In this document: positions 9,721 through 20,000 of the stretch, piece after piece
How positions within the stretch are numbered: position 1 is the first letter of the stretch
Layout of the letters: each line of letters begins with the position of its first letter
The notes under the pieces: model-generated
Told to the model about the DNA's origin: nothing
Seen by the model: the letters and a program-made list of their open reading frames with translations, nothing else
Databases searched by the model: none
Made by a program: the position numbers and the translations under genes
Assembly (NCBI RefSeq): GCF_940677205.1
Contig: NZ_OW712331.1
Coordinates: forward strand, 1,550,001 to 1,614,000
Direction of reading: 5' to 3'
Length of the DNA: 64,000 nucleotides
Origin: [Clostridium] colinum
GTDB lineage: Bacteria; Bacillota; Clostridia; Lachnospirales; CAG-274

Positions 9721-9755
9721 TATAGTAAGCAAAAATTTTTAAGGGGTGAAATATT

Positions 9756-10154
9756 ATGAATATTGCATTAGTTGCACACGATAACAAAAAAATTCTTATG
9801 GAAAATCTATGTATTGCTTATAGACATATTTTAAATAAACATACTTTATTTGCTACTGGTTCTACTGGTACTTTAATAGAAGAAACAGCTAATTTAAATA
9901 TAAATAAATATTTAGCAGGACATTTAGGCGGTGAACAACAATTAGGCTCTCAAATTATAAATAATGATATTGATTTACTCATCTTTTTAAGAGACCCTTC
10001 TTATGCTAAAGACTATGAAAATGATATTAATAGTATAATGAGGCTTTGTGATAAACACAACATACCTTTAGCTAGTAATTTAGCTACTGCAGAAGCTCTT
10101 CTTTTAGCTCTTGATAGAGGTGATTTAGATTGGAGAGAACTTATGAAACAATAA
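9756..10154 (+). CDS. mgsA: Methylglyoxal synthase-like protein with altered active site
   Basis: A 132-residue protein of the methylglyoxal synthase fold: IALVAHD (His8 matches E. coli His19), ATGSTG phosphate loop, FLRDP (Asp80 matches Asp91), NLATAEALL. The enzyme converts dihydroxyacetone phosphate to methylglyoxal. Two active-site positions differ from the E. coli and Bacillus enzymes: the catalytic Asp71 position in GGDQQ is Glu60 (GGEQQ), and the His98 position is Tyr87. Asp101 is kept as Asp90. SGP before the GG is AGH. Activity is therefore uncertain. The RBS AAGGGGTG precedes ATG 9756. Confidence 0.85.
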   Translation: MNIALVAHDNKKILMENLCIAYRHILNKHTLFATGSTGTLIEETANLNINKYLAGHLGGEQQLGSQIINNDIDLLIFLRDPSYAKDYENDINSIMRLCDKHNIPLASNLATAEALLLALDRGDLDWRELMKQ

Positions 10155-10435
10155 TATATCTTATTTCTATATATTATATACTAATAAATTTAACTTTATT
10201 TAGCCTTATGTTTATTGATAAACGAAAAGCTATTAAACATAAATGGCGTATAAAAGAATCAACATTATTATTATTTTTTATATTAGGTGGAGTTTTTGGT
10301 GGTTTATTTTCAATGAAATTATTTCATCATAAAACTAAAAAGAAAAAATTTTATTTTATAAGTATAGTATCTATTATATTGCATTTATTCATAATTTTTA
10401 AAATAATATTTTATTACTATACTTATATGTTTTAA
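10130..10435 (+). CDS. DUF1294 family membrane protein
   Basis: A 101-residue protein with three hydrophobic segments (about 8-27, 47-62, 75-98). The pattern FIDKRKA...KWRIKES followed by GGVFGGLFSMKLFHHKTKKKKF is the DUF1294 signature. Function is unknown. It starts at TTG 10130 inside the end of the mgsA-like gene (25-bp overlap), with AGGTGA at 10118-10123 at good spacing, suggesting translational coupling. Confidence 0.8.
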   Translation: MERTYETIIYLISIYYILINLTLFSLMFIDKRKAIKHKWRIKESTLLLFFILGGVFGGLFSMKLFHHKTKKKKFYFISIVSIILHLFIIFKIIFYYYTYMF

Positions 10436-10500
10436 TAAATTTAATATTGTTTTAATTTTATATAATAATTAATAAAAACTAATTTTAGGAGGATTTTATT

Positions 10501-11121
10501 ATGAGCAAAAAAATAATTGTAACAATCTGCCGAGAATTTTGTAGTGGTGGTAAAGAAGTTGGTACTAAATTAGCTAAAAAACTTAATTGTGAATGTTATG
10601 ACAAAAAGCTAATATCTTTATCTGCCAAAAAAAGTGGATTTGCCGAAACAATTTTTGAAGATATGGATGAAAAACCTACTAATAGCTTTTTATATTCTAT
10701 AGCTATGGGTACACCTGCTACAACTGGTTTATTTTTTCAAAACAATGACTTTTTAACTAATGATAAACTTTTTGGTATACAATCTGAAGTTATAAGAAAT
10801 ATTGCAAAAACTAACTCTGCTGTTATAGTTGGTAGATGCTCTGATTATATCCTTAGAAATGAAGAAAATCTTGTAAAAGTCTTTCTTAGAGCCGACATAG
10901 ATTTTAGAATTAAACGCTTATTAGAGTCTAGAAATTACTTAGACCCTAAACACGCTGAAAATTTAATATATAAAACAGATAAAAAAAGGGCTCATTATTA
11001 TAGCTATTATACTGGTAAAGAATGGGATAGTACTTCAAATTATGACTTAGTTATAAATACTAGTAAAATTGGTATAGATAATTCTGTAGAAACAATATTA
11101 AATTATATTAATAATATGTAA
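10501..11121 (+). CDS. Cytidylate kinase-like family protein
   Basis: A 206-residue P-loop protein of the cytidylate-kinase-like family (AAA_26 type). It begins IIVTICREFCSGGKEVG, where the usual GxxGxGK loop is the family's variant SGGKEVG, then GRCSDYIL in the middle and DKKRAHYYSYYTGKEW in the lid region. Members are common in Clostridia; substrates are unproved, probably a nucleotide or related small molecule. It has its own AGGAGG site, and a strong palindrome follows. Confidence 0.8.
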   Translation: MSKKIIVTICREFCSGGKEVGTKLAKKLNCECYDKKLISLSAKKSGFAETIFEDMDEKPTNSFLYSIAMGTPATTGLFFQNNDFLTNDKLFGIQSEVIRNIAKTNSAVIVGRCSDYILRNEENLVKVFLRADIDFRIKRLLESRNYLDPKHAENLIYKTDKKRAHYYSYYTGKEWDSTSNYDLVINTSKIGIDNSVETILNYINNM

Positions 11122-11122
11122 T

Positions 11123-11174
11123 AAATTAAAAAGTTTATTTTTAAGAATATTCTTAAAAATAAACTTTTTAATTT
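11123..11174. terminator. 52-bp perfect palindrome, bidirectional terminator
   Basis: A perfect palindrome centred between 11148 and 11149. The inner arms are TTTTTAAGAAT / ATTCTTAAAAA and the outer arms AAATTAAAAAG / CTTTTTAATTT. It lies between the convergent kinase-like gene (stop 11121) and the flavodiiron gene (stop 11181). Both strands end in T-rich arms, so it can terminate both transcripts. Confidence 0.85.
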
Positions 11175-11180
11175 TAATAT

Positions 11181-12362
11181 TTATTTTATATTACTAGCAA
11201 ATTCTTTACCAAAGTTATATGCTTGCTCTTTTTGTTCTGAAGATGGATTAAATAAAATTTTTAATGGTTCAACTGGCATTTTAAACTTAAGTTGTTTAAG
11301 TCTATCTTCAACGTTATTTATACCATTACCATTCCAACCATAAGACCCAAAAACACTTGCCTTTAAGCCTTTATGCACATTAGAATTAAGAGAAACTAAT
11401 ATATCCCAAACTGGTGGTAATGTATCATCAGCAATAGTAGGTGTACCTATTAAAAGCCCTTTAGCAACAGCAATATTAGATAAAACATCATTTTTATCTG
11501 TTGTTTCTAAATCATAAAGCTTAGCTTTAATACCGCTATCTTCAACACCTTTAGCAACTTCTTCTGCTAATGCTTTTGTATATCCATAAGCCGATACATA
11601 ACCTACTACAATTTCATCTACCTTTTCATTTTTAGACCATTCTTTATAATAATCTATGTATTTTTCTATATCTGTTCTAAGAACTGGTCCATGTCCTGGA
11701 CAAATTGTTTCTATATCTAAATCTTTAATTTTTTCTAATGCTTTTTGCACATATTCTTTAAATGGACCCATTATACAATCAAAATAATATTTATAAGCAT
11801 CTAAAAAGTCTCCATCTATTAAATCATTAAATACTTTTTCATCACAATAATGACATCCAAAAGAATCACAAGTAAATAAAGTTTTATCTTCTTCAATATA
11901 AGTATACATAGAATCTGGCCAATGTAAAAAAGGTACACTTAAAAATGTTAAAGTTTTATTACCAAGGCTTATTTTATCACCATCTTTTACAATTTTACTA
12001 TTAAAATCTTTATTAGTTATTTCTTTTAAAAATCTAATAGCAAAAGCCGAACCTATTATTGTCATATCTGGATTTACATCTAAAAGACGTTCTATAGCTC
12101 CTGTATGGTCTGGTTCTGTATGATTTACAACTAGATAATCTATTTTTTCTGGTAATGTTATATCTTTTAATCTTTCTAAATGTTCATCAAAAAACTTACC
12201 TTTAGCAGCCTCTATAAGAGCTGTTTTTTCACTCCCTTTAACTACATAAGAATTATAAGTTGTACCATATTCTGTGTACATAACAACATCAAACGTTCTA
12301 ATGTCAAAATCTAACGCTCCAACCCAAAAAATATCCTCTTTAACCTTTAAGTGTCCCTTCAT
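11181..12362 (-). CDS. fprA: FprA family A-type flavoprotein (flavodiiron protein)
   Basis: A 393-residue two-domain protein. The N-terminal metallo-beta-lactamase domain carries the diiron ligands HTEPDH (His81, Glu83, Asp85, His86), LHWPDS and PGHGPVL. The C-terminal flavodoxin domain starts near residue 250 (VGYVSAYGYTKALAEEVAKG) and binds FMN. These enzymes reduce O2 to water (and in some cases NO) and protect anaerobes. It is monocistronic, with its own promoter at 12419-12447 and the bidirectional palindrome downstream. Confidence 0.93.
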   Translation of the reverse strand: MKGHLKVKEDIFWVGALDFDIRTFDVVMYTEYGTTYNSYVVKGSEKTALIEAAKGKFFDEHLERLKDITLPEKIDYLVVNHTEPDHTGAIERLLDVNPDMTIIGSAFAIRFLKEITNKDFNSKIVKDGDKISLGNKTLTFLSVPFLHWPDSMYTYIEEDKTLFTCDSFGCHYCDEKVFNDLIDGDFLDAYKYYFDCIMGPFKEYVQKALEKIKDLDIETICPGHGPVLRTDIEKYIDYYKEWSKNEKVDEIVVGYVSAYGYTKALAEEVAKGVEDSGIKAKLYDLETTDKNDVLSNIAVAKGLLIGTPTIADDTLPPVWDILVSLNSNVHKGLKASVFGSYGWNGNGINNVEDRLKQLKFKMPVEPLKILFNPSSEQKEQAYNFGKEFASNIK

Positions 12363-12418
12363 TTATTTACACTCCCTTTAAATATAATTATTATTTTATA
12401 ATTTTATTATTTAACTAT

Positions 12419-12447
12419 ATAATACAATAGCCAACTAAAAAAGTCAA
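12419..12447 (-). promoter_or_regulatory. Sigma-A promoter for fprA
   Basis: On the minus strand TTGACT (12442-12447), a 17-bp spacer, then TATTAT (12419-12424), about 57 bp before the fprA start. It overlaps the very end of rluB's upstream neighbour space and fits a separate fprA transcript. Confidence 0.65.
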
Positions 12448-12449
12448 GT

Positions 12450-13175
12450 TTAGTTATTGATTTTTTCACAAATTTTTTTAAGATAGCTTATTTCGTCTTT
12501 TGTTAAATATCTATATTCTCCTATTTTTAAATTTCCTATAGATATTTTTTCTATTGCTATTCTTTTTAGACTAACTACTTTATGACCAATAGCTTCACAC
12601 ATTTTTCTAACTTGTCTATTTTTACCTTCTGTTATAATTATTTTTAATATGGAATATTTATCATTTTTTTCTAATATTTTAATGTCAGCTGGTGCTGTTT
12701 TATATCCATCTATAATAACACCTGTTTTAAATTTTTCTAATTTTTCTTTACTAGGAACTCCATATACTTTAGCAATATATATTTTTTTTACATTATGCTT
12801 AGGGTGAGTTAGCTTATATGTTAAATCTCCATCATTTGTTAATATTAAAAGACCTGATGTATCGTAATCTAGCCTACCAACTGGTACAACACGCTCTTTT
12901 ATATTTATATAATCAAAAACTATTTTTCTATCAAATTGTTCTTTAACAGTAGTAACACAACCTTCTGGTTTATTTAGCATAATATAAACCTTTTTTTGTT
13001 CTAATTTTATAAGCTTGTCTTTAAAATAAACCTTATCTTTATTTTCATCTATTTTTGTTCCAAGCTCACTAATTATTTTACCATTTACCTTTACATCACC
13101 TAATAGTATATGTTCTTCTGCCTTTCTTCTAGAGCATATACCACAGTCTGCTAAAAATTTTTGCAATCTAACCAA
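12450..13175 (-). CDS. rluB: 23S rRNA pseudouridine synthase, RsuA/RluB family
   Basis: A 241-residue protein with an N-terminal S4 RNA-binding domain (RLQKFLADCGICSRRKAEE, residues 3-21) and a pseudouridine synthase domain with the catalytic motif GRLDYDTSGLLILTNDG (catalytic Asp in RLDYDT, around residue 103). The NRQVRKM motif lies near residue 186. It isomerises uridine in rRNA; RluB (23S U2605 in E. coli) is the usual Firmicutes member, but RsuA/RluE specificity cannot be excluded. It is the last gene of the lepA-hemW-rluB set. Confidence 0.9.
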   Translation of the reverse strand: MVRLQKFLADCGICSRRKAEEHILLGDVKVNGKIISELGTKIDENKDKVYFKDKLIKLEQKKVYIMLNKPEGCVTTVKEQFDRKIVFDYINIKERVVPVGRLDYDTSGLLILTNDGDLTYKLTHPKHNVKKIYIAKVYGVPSKEKLEKFKTGVIIDGYKTAPADIKILEKNDKYSILKIIITEGKNRQVRKMCEAIGHKVVSLKRIAIEKISIGNLKIGEYRYLTKDEISYLKKICEKINN

Positions 13176-13196
13176 ATTTTTATCCCCTTTATTAGT

Positions 13197-14318
13197 TTAT
13201 ATAAATTCAGAAAAAACAACATTTGAAAGGTCAATACCTTTTTTAGATAACCTTAAACAATCTTCTTCTTCTATCAATAGTCCATTTTTTATAAATTTTT
13301 CTATTTCATTTTTATAAACACTCTCTATACTAATATTAAATTGTTTATAAAACTCAGATTTTTTTATACCTTGTGTCATTCTAAGCCCTAAAAAGATAAA
13401 TTCACTATACATATCTTTATCTTTTAAAATTTCTATTTCTTTGTTGTTTTTAAAATTTATATAATCATTAAAATTATTTGTATTAATTATTCTTTTTTCA
13501 TCTATTAGAGAACTTGCTCCTAGCCCAAATCCTATATATTCTTTTCTAGTCCAATAAATTATATTATGTTTACACTCTTTGTTAGGTTTACAAAAATTAG
13601 ATATTTCATATAAATTATATCCATTTTTTTGTAAAATATTTATAGCATTATAATATAATTTTCTATCTAATTCTTCACTAAATATCTCAAATTGCCCTTT
13701 TTCATACATACTATAAAATTTAGTGCCTTCTTCTAAAATAAGGCTATATGTAGATATATGTTCTGGTGATAGCTTTGCAATATTATTTAATGTTTCTGTA
13801 AAGTCTTCTTCTGTTTGTGTTGGTAAAGAAAACATTAAATCTACATTAATATTGTTAAGCCCTACTTTTCTTATATTTTCATAATTTTGTAAAAATTGTT
13901 CTATTGTATGTATTCTACCTATTTTTTTTAACAATTTATTTTGGTATGCTTGTAAACCTACACTTATTCTATTTACATTACTATCTTTAAAATGTTTAAT
14001 TTTTTCATAAGATAATGTACCAGGGTTTGCTTCTATTGTAAATTCTATATTTTTATCGACCTTAAACAATGTATATATTTTATTAGCTATATCGCCTATA
14101 TATCCTATAGGCAATATAGAAGGTGTGCCACCACCTATAAATATAGTTTTTATAATATACTTGTCTTTATTTAATATAGCAAATTCTTCTATTTCTTTTA
14201 AAAGAGCTATTTTATATTGATAAAAATAATCTTCTTTACCTTTAAAAGATAAAAAATCACAATAAAAACATTTTTCTTTGCAAAATGGTATGTGTATATA
14301 TATACTTAAATCTTTCAT
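13197..14318 (-). CDS. hemW: HemW, radical SAM heme chaperone (HemN-like)
   Basis: A 373-residue radical SAM protein with the cluster motif CxxxCxxC at Cys13, Cys17 and Cys20, followed by FIGGGTPSIL. The HNIIYW motif (HNxxYW) in the second half is the mark of HemW heme-binding proteins, which distinguishes it from true coproporphyrinogen III dehydrogenase HemN. The stop is 2 bp from lepA, and lepA-hemW is a conserved Firmicutes pair. Confidence 0.9.
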   Translation of the reverse strand: MKDLSIYIHIPFCKEKCFYCDFLSFKGKEDYFYQYKIALLKEIEEFAILNKDKYIIKTIFIGGGTPSILPIGYIGDIANKIYTLFKVDKNIEFTIEANPGTLSYEKIKHFKDSNVNRISVGLQAYQNKLLKKIGRIHTIEQFLQNYENIRKVGLNNINVDLMFSLPTQTEEDFTETLNNIAKLSPEHISTYSLILEEGTKFYSMYEKGQFEIFSEELDRKLYYNAINILQKNGYNLYEISNFCKPNKECKHNIIYWTRKEYIGFGLGASSLIDEKRIINTNNFNDYINFKNNKEIEILKDKDMYSEFIFLGLRMTQGIKKSEFYKQFNISIESVYKNEIEKFIKNGLLIEEEDCLRLSKKGIDLSNVVFSEFI

Positions 14319-14320
14319 TG

Positions 14321-16135
14321 TTATTCTTCTTCTAGCTTTAATACACTCATAAATGCTGCTTGTGGCACTTCTACACTACCAATTTGTCGCATTCTCTTTT
14401 TACCTTCTTTTTGTTTTTCAAGAAGTTTTCTTTTACGGCTAATATCTCCACCATAACATTTTGCTAATACATCTTTTCTCATAGCACTAATAGTTTCTCT
14501 AGCTATAATTTTATTACCAATAGCTGCTTGAATAGGTATTTCAAACAAATGTCTTGGTATTTCTTTTTTAAGCTTTTCTGCCATTTTTCTTCCTCTTTCT
14601 TGTGCTGAAGATTCATGTACAATAAAGCTTAACGCATCTACAACTTCTCTATTAACAAGCATGTCTAATTTAACAAGTTTAGATTCGAAATATCCTATTA
14701 TTTCATAATCAAAAGATGCATATCCTCTTGAACGAGATTTTAAAACATCAAAAAAGTCATAAATAATTTCATTAAGAGGTATATGATATGTTAAAACAGC
14801 TCTTGTTTCTTCTATATACTCCATACCTATATATTCGCCTCTTCTTTGTTGACAAAGTTCCATTATAGAACCTATATATTCGCTAGGAAGCATAATCTCT
14901 GCTTTAACTACTGGCTCTTCCATTTTTATTATAGTTGTAACATCTGGAAAATCACTAGGATTAGATATATTTAAACATTCACCATTTGTTAAATATATTT
15001 TATATATAACGCTAGGTGCAGTTGTAACAAGGTCTAAGTTATATTCTCTTTCAAGCCTTTCTTGTATAATCTCTAAGTGTAACAAACCTAAAAATCCACA
15101 TCTAAATCCAAATCCTAAAGCAATAGAAGTTTCTGCCTCAAACTGTAAAGAGGCATCATTTAATTGTAATTTTTCTAATGCATCTCTAAGGTCTTGATAT
15201 TTTGACCCATCTGCTGGGAAAATTCCACAATAGACCATAGGATTTACTTTTTTATATCCTGGTAAACTTTCTTTAACTGGATTATTAGCATCTGTTATAG
15301 TATCACCTATACGAGTATCTCTAACATTTTTTATACTAGCTGTTAAATACCCTACTTCACCGGCTTTAAGCTCTTCTGTTGGTATAAATCTACCTGGGCC
15401 AAATACTCCAACTTCTACTACTTCAAATTCTTTTTCTGTAGCCATAAACCTAACTTTTGTACCTTTTTTTACCGTACCATCAAATATGCGCATAAATACT
15501 ATAACACCTTTATAAGCATCATAAAAACTATCAAATATAAGTGCTTTTAAAGGTGCATTTTCATCACCTTTTGGTGCAGGCACATTAGATATAATTTTTT
15601 CAAAAACTTGTTCTATGTTAATATCTGCTTTAGCTGATATTAAAGGAGCATCTTCTGCCTCTATCCCTATAATATCTTCTATTTCTTTTATAACTCTTTC
15701 TGGACAAGCACTAGGTAAATCTATTTTATTTATAACAGGCAAAACCTCTAAATTATTATCAATAGCAAGATAAACATTAGCTAATGTTTGTGCTTCTACA
15801 CCTTGTGCCGCATCTACAACAAGTATAGCTCCATCACAAGCTGCAAGGCTTCTAGACACTTCATAATTAAAGTCTACGTGTCCTGGTGTATCTATAAGAT
15901 TTAATGTATATTCTTCTCCGTCATTAGCCTTATATATAAGCCTAACTGCTTGAGCTTTTATAGTAATACCTCTTTCTCGCTCTAAATCCATATTATCTAA
16001 AACTTGAGCTTGCATCTCTCTCTCTGTTAAAAGCCCCGATTTTTGAATAAGTCTATCGGCAAGAGTAGACTTACCATGGTCTATATGGGCTATTATACTA
16101 AAGTTTCTTATTTTTTCTTGTCTATTTAAAGCCAT
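14321..16135 (-). CDS. lepA: Elongation factor 4 (LepA)
   Basis: A 604-residue translational GTPase, the usual LepA length. G1 is AHIDHGKST (16-24), G2 RGIT, G3 DTPGH, G4 NKID. The C-terminal LepA-specific domain has GYASFDYE and ends [20 protein letters not shown]4 acts on stalled ribosomes and back-translocates them. It is the first gene of the lepA-hemW-rluB operon, with GGAGG before the ATG. Confidence 0.97.
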   Translation of the reverse strand: MALNRQEKIRNFSIIAHIDHGKSTLADRLIQKSGLLTEREMQAQVLDNMDLERERGITIKAQAVRLIYKANDGEEYTLNLIDTPGHVDFNYEVSRSLAACDGAILVVDAAQGVEAQTLANVYLAIDNNLEVLPVINKIDLPSACPERVIKEIEDIIGIEAEDAPLISAKADINIEQVFEKIISNVPAPKGDENAPLKALIFDSFYDAYKGVIVFMRIFDGTVKKGTKVRFMATEKEFEVVEVGVFGPGRFIPTEELKAGEVGYLTASIKNVRDTRIGDTITDANNPVKESLPGYKKVNPMVYCGIFPADGSKYQDLRDALEKLQLNDASLQFEAETSIALGFGFRCGFLGLLHLEIIQERLEREYNLDLVTTAPSVIYKIYLTNGECLNISNPSDFPDVTTIIKMEEPVVKAEIMLPSEYIGSIMELCQQRRGEYIGMEYIEETRAVLTYHIPLNEIIYDFFDVLKSRSRGYASFDYEIIGYFESKLVKLDMLVNREVVDALSFIVHESSAQERGRKMAEKLKKEIPRHLFEIPIQAAIGNKIIARETISAMRKDVLAKCYGGDISRKRKLLEKQKEGKKRMRQIGSVEVPQAAFMSVLKLEEE

Positions 16136-16297
16136 TTTTATCCTCCATTTTTATTTTAATATGAAATTACAATATTATATCATATTTTTAACAAAAAATC
16201 TATATTAAAACTTTAATATATAATTTGTAAAATATTTAAATATTTTTTCATCTCTTAGTTAAAAATCTATTATTTTACATAATTAGACAAAATTTTA

Positions 16298-16326
16298 TTG
16301 AATTATAACTACACTTATGCTATGAT
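16298..16326 (+). promoter_or_regulatory. Sigma-A promoter for the zinc-ribbon gene
   Basis: TTGAAT (16298-16303), a 17-bp spacer, TATGAT (16321-16326). It lies 52 bp before the start codon at 16378, with GGAGG in between. The promoter looks intact although the gene is broken. Confidence 0.6.
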
Positions 16327-16377
16327 ATAAATTGTATCAAAAATATTAAATAATTAATAATTTATGGAGGATATCTA

Positions 16378-16638
16378 ATGTCAAATAAAAGTAATATGAC
16401 AAATTGTAAAAATTGTAACTGCGAAATTGCTAAAGTTGCTAAAATTTGTCCTAAATGTGGTGCAAAAAATAAACAACCATTTTATAAACGTCCGTTTATT
16501 ATAATTTTAATAATTTTAGTTTTTATAACTTTTATTGGAATTATAATTATTGAAGATAGCTCAAGTTATTTTAAAGTAACTACTGAAACTAAAACAAAAG
16601 CTACTGAAACAACATCTGAAGAAAATATTCCTAATTAA
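16378..16638 (+). CDS. Zinc-ribbon membrane protein, truncated N-terminal part
   Basis: An 86-residue open frame. CxxC pairs at Cys10/Cys13 and Cys24/Cys27 form a zinc ribbon, one membrane helix follows (about 39-58), then a Thr/Glu-rich linker. The frame stops at 16636, but the coding pattern continues in another frame to 16957, so this is the front part of a broken longer gene. Intact family members carry a zinc ribbon, a membrane helix and a tRNA_anti-like OB-fold domain. It is transcribed alone between divergent lepA and convergent sbcC. Confidence 0.6.
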   Translation: MSNKSNMTNCKNCNCEIAKVAKICPKCGAKNKQPFYKRPFIIILIILVFITFIGIIIIEDSSSYFKVTTETKTKATETTSEENIPN

Positions 16639-16639
16639 C

Positions 16640-16957
16640 TATTCTATTTATAGTTTATCTAAATTAATAGAAGATTTAGACAATAACCTATTAAAAGCAA
16701 AATAAACATATGAAAATCAATATGTTAAGCTTACAGGTAAACTAGATGTAATAGATGCAAATGGAAAATATATTTCTATTTTTCAAACAAATGATGGTTT
16801 TTCACTACATGATATTTCTTGTTATATAAAAACTGATGAACAAAAATCTACATCTAGCCTATCAAAAGATGATATAATTATAGTTAAATGAAAAATAACA
16901 AGTGTAGGCGAAATACTAGGTTATTCTTTAGACATAGATTCAATATCTAAAAAATAA
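16640..16957 (+). pseudogene. Decayed OB-fold (tRNA_anti-like) C-terminal part of the zinc-ribbon protein
   Basis: From 16640 in the +1 frame relative to the upstream part, one reads SLSKLIEDLDNNLLKAK, stop, TYENQYVKLTGKLDVIDANG, then ISIFQTNDGFSLHDISCYIK and, after another stop, KITSVGEILGYSLDIDSI. This matches the tRNA_anti-like OB domain that follows zinc-ribbon/membrane segments in clostridial proteins. Three lesions are visible: the frameshift after the linker, TAA at 16703-16705, and TGA at 16889-16891 where family members usually have Gly. The final stop is at 16955. It is a clear pseudogene remnant. Confidence 0.75.
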
Positions 16958-17039
16958 AACTTTTAAATATAGATTAACATTTTTATATATCTATATTAAA
17001 TTTAATTATACTTTAAAATCTGTTGATAATACCCTTTGT

Positions 17040-20000
17040 CTAAATAGTTACTTTTGCTCCATCTTCGCTAGCTAAAACATTTATTTTATTTTGTACTCTA
17101 TTTTTTATTTCTTCTACATGAGTTATAATACCTACACTTATATTACTATTTTGTAACTGTTCTAATGTATTTATAACTGTATCTAAAGTATTATTATCTA
17201 AAGTTCCAAACCCTTCATCTAAAAAGAAAATTTCTAAAGGAGATTTATTTTTTAATTGTATTTTGCTAGATAAAGCTAAAGCAAGGCTTAAAGAGGCCAT
17301 AAATACTTCCCCTCCTGATAGACTTCTAGGGCTTCTAACTATACCTCCGTTATAATTATCTTTTATAACAAAGCTATTGTCCAATAATTCTAAAGAATAT
17401 TTACTTTGGCTCATATTAAAAAGCCTTTTGCTAGCATCTAATACAATATGTTTTAAATGTCTATTAGCTACAAATTCTACAAATGCTCCTGCTTTGTTTA
17501 AATCTGAAAGCTCTTTTAATATATCTAGCTTTTTTTCTTCTTCCTTAATTAATTTAGATATTTTTTCTGTCTTTTTTAAAATCTCTTCTTTTTGAGATAT
17601 GTTTATTTTTAATGTTGTTATACTTTCTATAAATATATTATTTTGTTTATACAATTCTTCTTTTTTATTTGTTATATTATCTATTTTTTCATTTAAAAAA
17701 TCTACTTCTATATCCAGTTTTATATCTAAATTTTTAAAATCTTTTTCAAGTCTTTTTATATTAAATGTATAATTATCAACCTTTTCTTGATAACTCTTTA
17801 CTTTTTGTGCATAGAAATCCTTTTTTTCTATTTCTTTATAGTTTTCTAAAATTTCTAATTTATTTTTAAAAATACTTTTTTGTATAAACTCATCTATATA
17901 CATTTCTTTTTTTTGTATATTATCTTCATTTATTTTTATTTTTATTAAATTTTCATTTATACATTTTTCTAATTCGTTTTTTTCGTTTAATATTTTTTCA
18001 AACAATATTTTATATTTTTCTTCCGCTTCTAATATCTTATTTATATCTTTTTCTATAATTAAAATATATTCTTGAGGGTTTTTATCATAAGATAATTGGT
18101 TTATTTTTATCATAAGATTATTAATATTATCTTGTTTTTGTTCTTTTTTAGTAAGTAATAATACTTCTTCTTTTTCTAATTTATTAAGACTTTCTATAAT
18201 ATTACTATTCTTACTATCAATATCTTCTAATTCTTTATTTATACTTAAATATTTATCATTATTTTCATTAATTTGTTTTTCAATTATTAACATATTTTCA
18301 TATTCTTTGTAAAAATCATCTGTTTTCAAAATATTATAATAATGCTCTAATTTATTTGCTATATCCTCTATCAATTTATTATTTTTAGCCACTTCTTCAT
18401 TTTTTTCATCTATAAAGTTTAAAATATTTTCATTAGATATTATAAACATATTTAATTGTTTTTCATTTTCTTTAAATTCCTCTTCATATTTATATATATT
18501 GGGTAAAATTTCATTATTATTAAACACATATTCATCATTAAAATCTTGATAATCTTTTATAAAATATTTTTTACCAATAACTTTTAAATCTTCTATTATT
18601 TTATGTATAATATTATTTTCTAAATTTAAATTATTTATATATTTAGTATTTTCTTTAATTTGATTTTCCTTATTTATTTTTTTATTAATTAAAGTATCTA
18701 TTATGTTATCTAATATAACTTTAATTGGGTTTGGGTGATTTATAGAGCCACAAAGAGGACACGGTTTATTTTCTAATAAATTTTTAGCTAAATTTTGTAA
18801 AACTTCTTTATTTTCTTGTATTTTTATTTGTATATTAAGATTTTCTATTTCTTGTTCTATAATACTATTTTCATTTATTTTTTGTTCCACTATATTATTA
18901 TTATAAATAATATCATTTTCTAATTTATGTACATTATTTATAACAATTTTTTTTATTATATTTTCTATATATAATATATTTTGTTTTATTTTTTTTATAT
19001 TTACTTCATTTTCATCTATTTTCTTTTTATTTAAATTTATATTTATTTTTATATCTTCTATTTTTGTATTTATATTATTTTGCTCATTTTTTAAATCTAT
19101 AGCATTTTTAAAAGCTTCTTTTAAATTATTATCAATTTTATTTTTTTGATTAAATAAAATTATATCATCTATCTCTTTTTTTAATAAATCTTTTTTATTT
19201 TCTATTTCAACAATTTTATTTTTATAATCTTTTTTATTTTTAACACTATTTTTAAGCAAATCTTCTATATGATATAATTCTTGTTCTAGTACATTTTTCT
19301 CATTAATAAAGCTAATACATAACTCTAAATCTTGTTTTATCTTATCTAATTTAGGCTTTTCTTCATCTTTTTTATTTTTACAATAATTATATTCTTTTTC
19401 TATACTATCATAATCATTTTTTATATTTGAAAATTTATTGTTTAGTTTATTTAAATTTTCTAAAATAAATTTATTTTGATTTTTCATAGTATCTAATTCT
19501 AATATATAAGGAGATATTTTTTCTGCCTCTAATATAAAATTTAGCTTATTTTCAAAATCTAAAACAGTTTGTTTATATGGTATAAGCTCTTGTAATTTAT
19601 TATTATAATCTAAATACTCATTTTTTATATTTAATACATTAATAAAATACTTTTCTTCTTCTTCTATTTTTTTTATATTTTTATTAATATCAGTTAAAAT
19701 ATTTTCTTTTTCTTTAAGTGCTTCTTTTTCTTTTTCAATATCTTCAATATAAACACTGCCATAAATCTCTATTTCTTTTTTTAAATTTTCAACTATGTTT
19801 TCTTGAATAGATTTTTTTTCATTTATTTTATCTTTTAGTCTATCTCCATATTTTTCTAACCCAAAAATTCTTTGCAACATTTTTCTTTTGTCTGTATTTT
19901 CAAGCATTAAAAAATCACTAAATTTACCCTGTGGCAAAACTACTGCTTTTGTAAAATCTTCATAGCTAAGGCCTATAATATCGACTATTTTATTTTCTGT

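Noticed and set aside
16889-16891. In-frame TGA in the OB-domain remnant as possible recoding
   Set aside because: A TAA also interrupts the same frame and a frameshift lies upstream, no SECIS-like element is apparent, and relatives are expected to have Gly here, so decay is simpler.
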